From an uncultured Pelagibacteraceae bacterium (GTDB taxonomy: Bacteria > Pseudomonadota > Alphaproteobacteria > Pelagibacterales > Pelagibacteraceae), in contig CACPIK010000023.1 of NCBI GenBank assembly GCA_902633885.1, forward strand, positions 1 through 9,812: a stretch of 9,812 bases of DNA. The letters are read 5' to 3'. Below the pieces are notes generated by a model that made no database searches, had not been told where the DNA came from, and saw nothing but the letters and a program-made list of their open reading frames with translations. Position 1 is the first letter of the stretch. Each line of letters opens with the position of its first letter. Positions 7,222-9,812 of this stretch are shown here, one piece after another. A program made the position numbers and the translations under genes.

Positions 7222-8658
7222 TTAAATATTTTCATATTTTTTTTGTACCGACATTACATATTCGTTAAGTTCATCAAGAAATTTAAGCTTTTCTTGATCG
7301 TTTTCATTTGAATACTTGTCACGAAGTGTGTCAATTTCTGTGTAGCTTTGCCCTACTGTCCACCATTTTTCATTGTTATTACTTAAAATTCTTTTTGCTA
7401 TTCCCAGTTTTATTGATCTTAACATATCTGGTGGTAGCACTTCGGGAGCCTCTTCATAAATTATTTTTTTTCCAAAACTTACTAATCTTGAATCATCAAA
7501 TTTATCCAATAATCTCAATTTTTCCTTGAATGGTGCAGAATGCCAAGCCGCAAATAGCGATGTATCTTTATTTGAGGTAAACTTTTCATAAATGCTTTCT
7601 TCTGCAAATAAAGTTTCTTGTGATTTTGATTGCTCTTTTTCTTCAGCAATTTCCCTCAGTACTGTAAGAATATTTTCAGAAAATCTTTCATTTTCTCTTA
7701 TTATTTTAGCTCTATGCTTAATTAAATTAGGATCCATGGATTTATAAGGATCCGCTTTCATTCCATACTCTGCATCAAGAATAATGGGTGCCTTGTTGGA
7801 TCGGATTGTACGAAGGAATTTTGGAGTAGTTGTTAAAATTTCCTTTTTTAATTCATTAATTGACATATTCATCAATGGTTCAATGTCTGTTTTCAAATCT
7901 ATAGCCTGAGCATATTGATATACAGGATGAATACAAAATTTTGGAGAAAGAGGTGCACAAAGGTGGAATTTGCTCTTCCCATAATAGTATTCCACTAATG
8001 TTATCATTTCCTTTTTTTTTACAATTGTTTCAGTGTCAGATCTATTTGCAGTCCTTAAAAATGAACTCCATAATTCTGGTTTAACCTTTTTTTTTATTAA
8101 ATTTAAAATCTTGCAAGCCGCAATAGCATCAAATTGTGCTGTATGACTCTTGGTTGTATCATACCCTTGCATCCGAACTAGAGATTCTAGTTTCATTGAA
8201 ACATTTCCTTTTTCATTAAGTTCTGTATTTAAAATGCTAGAGTCTATGGCATAAGCAGCTCTGGCAATGTTCAAACCATCGTGCCTTTTGTTTGGTGCCG
8301 CATTTGTTATATATGGAAATCTAAGGTTTCGAAAAAATGATTTTCTTATCATCTCACAATCAAAATTTACGTTGGACCAGCCAATGAAGATGGCGGGAGA
8401 CCATTTTTTAAAAATTGCCTCTACTTGAGAAATTAACATATAATTAGAAAGATTTGACTTAGTCAATAAATCAATAGATGTCTTATTAACTATTAGTGCT
8501 GAAGCTTGCGGTATTTCGTATGAAGGAATTCTGCCTCTTAGATTAAATCTATCGATTTCTTTAAAATCTTCAGAAATCAGTATCCCACCGATCTCCAGAA
8601 TAGATGACCATGATGTTAAAGCTGATGAGCTCTCTATATCATATATGCACATTCGCAT
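7222..8658 (-). CDS. sbcB: Exodeoxyribonuclease I (SbcB) homologue
   Basis: This 478-residue protein matches exonuclease I in length (E. coli SbcB is about 475) and layout. The N-terminal DEDDh 3'-5' exonuclease domain shows D7-I-E9, D100 (NVNFDCE at 96-102), and the HxAxxD motif with H172 and D177. The spacing agrees with E. coli residues D15, E17, D108, H181 and D186 as I recall them. Phrases such as GWSNVNFDCEMIRKSFFRN resemble E. coli GYNNVRFDDEVTRNIFYRN. The second half (about 200-478) fits the SH3-like and helical C-terminal regions, including a DKFDD...RLVSFGKK segment. It degrades single-stranded DNA from 3' ends in recombination and mismatch repair, in the cytoplasm. Start: ATG at 8656-8658 is followed two codons later by another ATG (8650-8652); the first is preferred but not proven. 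The gene is first in a seven-gene run behind a good promoter and runs straight into the next gene. Its sampled G+C (24/60 and 18/60) is higher than that of the downstream genes. Confidence 0.85.
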   Translation of the reverse strand: MRMCIYDIESSSALTSWSSILEIGGILISEDFKEIDRFNLRGRIPSYEIPQASALIVNKTSIDLLTKSNLSNYMLISQVEAIFKKWSPAIFIGWSNVNFDCEMIRKSFFRNLRFPYITNAAPNKRHDGLNIARAAYAIDSSILNTELNEKGNVSMKLESLVRMQGYDTTKSHTAQFDAIAACKILNLIKKKVKPELWSSFLRTANRSDTETIVKKKEMITLVEYYYGKSKFHLCAPLSPKFCIHPVYQYAQAIDLKTDIEPLMNMSINELKKEILTTTPKFLRTIRSNKAPIILDAEYGMKADPYKSMDPNLIKHRAKIIRENERFSENILTVLREIAEEKEQSKSQETLFAEESIYEKFTSNKDTSLFAAWHSAPFKEKLRLLDKFDDSRLVSFGKKIIYEEAPEVLPPDMLRSIKLGIAKRILSNNNEKWWTVGQSYTEIDTLRDKYSNENDQEKLKFLDELNEYVMSVQKKYENI

Positions 8659-8660
8659 AT
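8643..8660 (-). repeat. Inverted repeat over the sbcB start codon
   Basis: The arms ATATGC (8643-8648) and GCATAT (8655-8660) are perfect complements around a 6-nt loop. In the sbcB mRNA the first AUG would sit in the stem and the second in-frame AUG in the loop. Only six pairs, mostly A-U, so the structure would be weak and such short repeats arise by chance in AT-rich DNA. Confidence 0.3.
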
Positions 8661-8763
8661 CTTTAAAAAAACTTCTTTCTAAAGCTATGTTTGGTATATA
8701 TTTAGATTAGTTTGATAAGAACTTAACCACAAAAACATATAAACAATTAGCTTCTTGATTAAT
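8659..8763 (-). promoter_or_regulatory. Untranslated leader of the sbcB operon, about 105 nt
   Basis: If transcription starts about 7 nt past the -10 box, the sbcB mRNA has a leader of roughly 105 nt, long for a compact genome. The likely ribosome contact is AGAAAGAAG, whose distance to the ATG (about 13 nt across a U-rich run and AAAGAT) is greater than usual. A weak imperfect stem joins 8717-8726 and 8747-8756 (8 of 10 pairs). I see no recognisable riboswitch or terminator hairpin. The leader may regulate translation or may simply be unconstrained spacer. Confidence 0.4.
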
Positions 8764-8769
8764 TTTGAA

Positions 8770-8798
8770 ACTATATATTATATTTTTTATTAAGTCAA
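8770..8798 (-). promoter_or_regulatory. Sigma70-type promoter of the sbcB operon
   Basis: On the minus strand, TTGACT (8798-8793) and TATAGT (8775-8770) are separated by exactly 17 nt. Each box matches the consensus at five of six positions. The -35 box overlaps the TGA stop codon (8797-8795) of the upstream exonuclease gene, as expected in a compact genome. It points at sbcB, and no comparable site was found in the 0-30 nt gaps further down, so it is the likely main promoter for all seven genes from 8658 to 151. The 17-nt spacing in AT-rich DNA lowers the risk of a chance match, though it does not remove it. Confidence 0.6.
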
Positions 8799-9481
8799 TA
8801 TAAATTTTTCATTTCATGAAATTTTTTTAATCTTCCAAGAAATAAATTTTGGTACATTATTAATTCTTCATTTTCAATTTTAAATTCCTGAAACACTAAA
8901 TCTACTGTACATAATAAAATAACACCTGAAGTAATATTCGTACCATAAACTACATTATGGGCCAGACTGTAAGCTCCTAGCTGCAAGAACCAATCTTGCG
9001 CGTATTCAATTTTTTTTAATTTTAAACTGTTTTTAAAGTCTATTACCGATTCTTTTTGATCAAAAATTCCTAAACAGTCTGCTGTACCTCCATATTTTTG
9101 AGGGTATGTCAAGGTAGCTTCTACGCCCCATATTTCTTGAAGTCTACCTTCTATTCCTTGTTTTATTATAATTTCTGCCATTTTTTGAAATTCTTCATTT
9201 TTTTCAAATAGACTTAAATTTAATTTTCCAAATAAATACTGCTCAAGTAAAGAGTGCATTTTTCCACCCCTTTTTGCTGCATCTTTTTGAATTTTATTTG
9301 CTAAATCTACTCCCGTTCTCTCGCGCCAATTGGCGAGTGCAGCTTTATCTTCAATAGATTTTGTGAAATCTATGACACTTGTGACACTTGGCAATTTCTC
9401 TCCATCAATCAAATATTTCCTTAAACCATCTTCTGTTGACCTTGATGATTTTGGGTAAATAAATTTATTATTCCATTTCAT
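8795..9481 (-). CDS. MGME1-like PD-(D/E)XK exonuclease
   Basis: This 228-residue protein has the motif order of the MGME1/phage-exonuclease branch of RecB-like nucleases. H76 lies in RGGKMHSLLE. D135 lies in YGGTADCLG after WGVEATLTYP (E121). D148-F-K150 lies in VIDFKNS, and Q167-x3-Y171 in DWFLQLGAYSLA. All expected catalytic residues are present, so it is probably an active exonuclease on single-stranded or flap DNA ends. MGME1 does this in mitochondria, and related genes occur in podovirus-type marine phages; I rely on memory for both. It starts 21 nt after hisG, probably by read-through from that upstream unit, with an A/T-rich start region and no obvious Shine-Dalgarno. Part of the sequence (27/60 G+C at 9301-9360) is richer in G+C than the downstream operon. 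The role could be repair or replication; a phage origin is possible but unproven. Confidence 0.82.
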   Translation of the reverse strand: MKWNNKFIYPKSSRSTEDGLRKYLIDGEKLPSVTSVIDFTKSIEDKAALANWRERTGVDLANKIQKDAAKRGGKMHSLLEQYLFGKLNLSLFEKNEEFQKMAEIIIKQGIEGRLQEIWGVEATLTYPQKYGGTADCLGIFDQKESVIDFKNSLKLKKIEYAQDWFLQLGAYSLAHNVVYGTNITSGVILLCTVDLVFQEFKIENEELIMYQNLFLGRLKKFHEMKNLY

Positions 9482-9502
9482 ATATATATTTTTAAAGATA
9501 AG

Positions 9503-9812
9503 CTATTTAACAAGTAAATTTAAGGCTTTTAATACGTTTTTATTTTTTAATGCATTTTTGTTTGCAAAAAGACATGCACTTGTATCCATTATTTTTGAAT
9601 CTGTAAGGGTCTTTAGTGAGTTACTTTTTAAAGTTTTTCCACTTTGAACAACATCAACAATAAGGCTAGAAATATTATTCTTACATTCTACTTCTGTAGC
9701 TCCATGTGAAACATTTATAGAAAAGTTCTTAATATTTTTTTTTATAAAAAAATCTTGAGCCAATTTTGTATATTTAGAAGAACAAATTAATTTTTGATTT
9801 TTCTTTCTCATT
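9503..9812 (-). CDS. hisG: ATP phosphoribosyltransferase (HisG), C-terminal part only
   Basis: The visible 102 residues form the C-terminal half of HisG, the first enzyme of histidine biosynthesis, which joins ATP and PRPP. ICSSKYTKLAQDFF corresponds to the family's VATKYPNLTRRYF. The PRPP-binding signature fits from E40 through S48, I51 and D53 to DVVQSGKTL (53-61) and the following Asn/Leu; the usual Gly is Asn46. It ends soon after NKNALKNKN, with no C-terminal regulatory ACT domain, so this is the short form, which needs HisZ in other bacteria. The frame is open at the right edge. The Met codon at 9809-9811 is probably internal, because short HisG has about 200-215 residues and roughly 100 of them would lie outside the window. 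The stop codon lies 21 nt before the exonuclease gene. Confidence 0.85.
   Translation of the reverse strand, partial: MRKKNQKLICSSKYTKLAQDFFIKKNIKNFSINVSHGATEVECKNNISSLIVDVVQSGKTLKSNSLKTLTDSKIMDTSACLFANKNALKNKNVLKALNLLVK

Noticed and set aside
7308..7529. Plus-strand open frame of 73 codons with hydrophobic residues
   Set aside because: It is inside sbcB on the other strand; hydrophobic antisense of charged codons, with no separate start signals.
8717..8756. Imperfect stem in the sbcB leader as a terminator or riboswitch
   Set aside because: Arms pair at 8 of 10 positions with two adjacent mismatches and a 20-nt loop, and no U-run follows; too weak in AT-rich DNA.
9503..9811. The 102-codon frame as a complete small protein
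   Set aside because: It matches the C-terminal half of HisG and is open to the window edge, so the Met at 9809-9811 is most likely internal.
1..9812. Prophage or plasmid origin of the whole window
   Set aside because: No structural, integrase, replication or partition genes are visible, and hisG points to a chromosome.

Overview
The window is about 75% A+T by eye. It carries short genes packed tightly on one strand and, at the right edge, the 3' end of a short-form hisG (histidine biosynthesis). This looks like a streamlined, low-GC marine bacterium, most plausibly an alphaproteobacterium of the SAR11/Pelagibacterales type. The lineage is inferred from composition, gene style and hisG; no rRNA or other marker is present. 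No tRNA, rRNA, CRISPR array, transposase, integrase or insertion sequence is visible.

Layout, read along the minus strand from right to left. The hisG 3' end (9503-9812) is followed 21 nt later by an MGME1-like PD-(D/E)XK exonuclease (8795-9481). A strong sigma70-type promoter (8770-8798; TTGACT, 17 nt, TATAGT) has its -35 box across that gene's stop codon. It is followed by a leader of about 105 nt and then by seven tightly packed genes: an exonuclease I (SbcB) homologue (7222-8658); a basic protein with a hydrophobic segment (6775-7221); an unrecognised protein with possible winged-helix parts (6007-6744); a membrane-anchored RmuC-like protein (4984-5994); a soluble M48 zinc metalloprotease (3820-4953); a 1145-residue fusion of Fe-S RecB-type nuclease, DEDD/RNase H-like exonuclease and SF1B helicase of the TM0106 family (390-3827); and a 77-residue helix-turn-helix protein (151-384). 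Gaps are 0 to 30 nt. One junction is a TAAATG stop-start and another is an 8-nt overlap, so co-transcription and partial translational coupling are likely. At the left edge a small plus-strand gene (1-146, start just outside) converges on the operon and ends 4 nt from it.

Functionally, five proteins in less than 10 kb have nuclease folds: MGME1-like, SbcB, the RmuC-like fold, and the two nuclease domains of the TM0106-type fusion counted in one protein, plus its helicase. They sit beside a protease, a probable membrane-associated small protein and DNA-binding candidates. SbcB, RmuC and TM0106-type proteins each belong to known DNA-processing families. What I do not recognise is their combination with a soluble M48 protease and the two orphan proteins in one operon. 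The best working idea is an accessory DNA-processing or anti-phage/anti-mobile-element module placed directly behind sbcB. Sampled lines of sbcB are richer in G+C than sampled lines of the genes after it, which fits an older sbcB with a later-acquired tail. The defence role is inference: gene content and operon layout support it, but nothing here proves it. A further oddity is that the RmuC-like protein has His where the family's catalytic Lys is expected.
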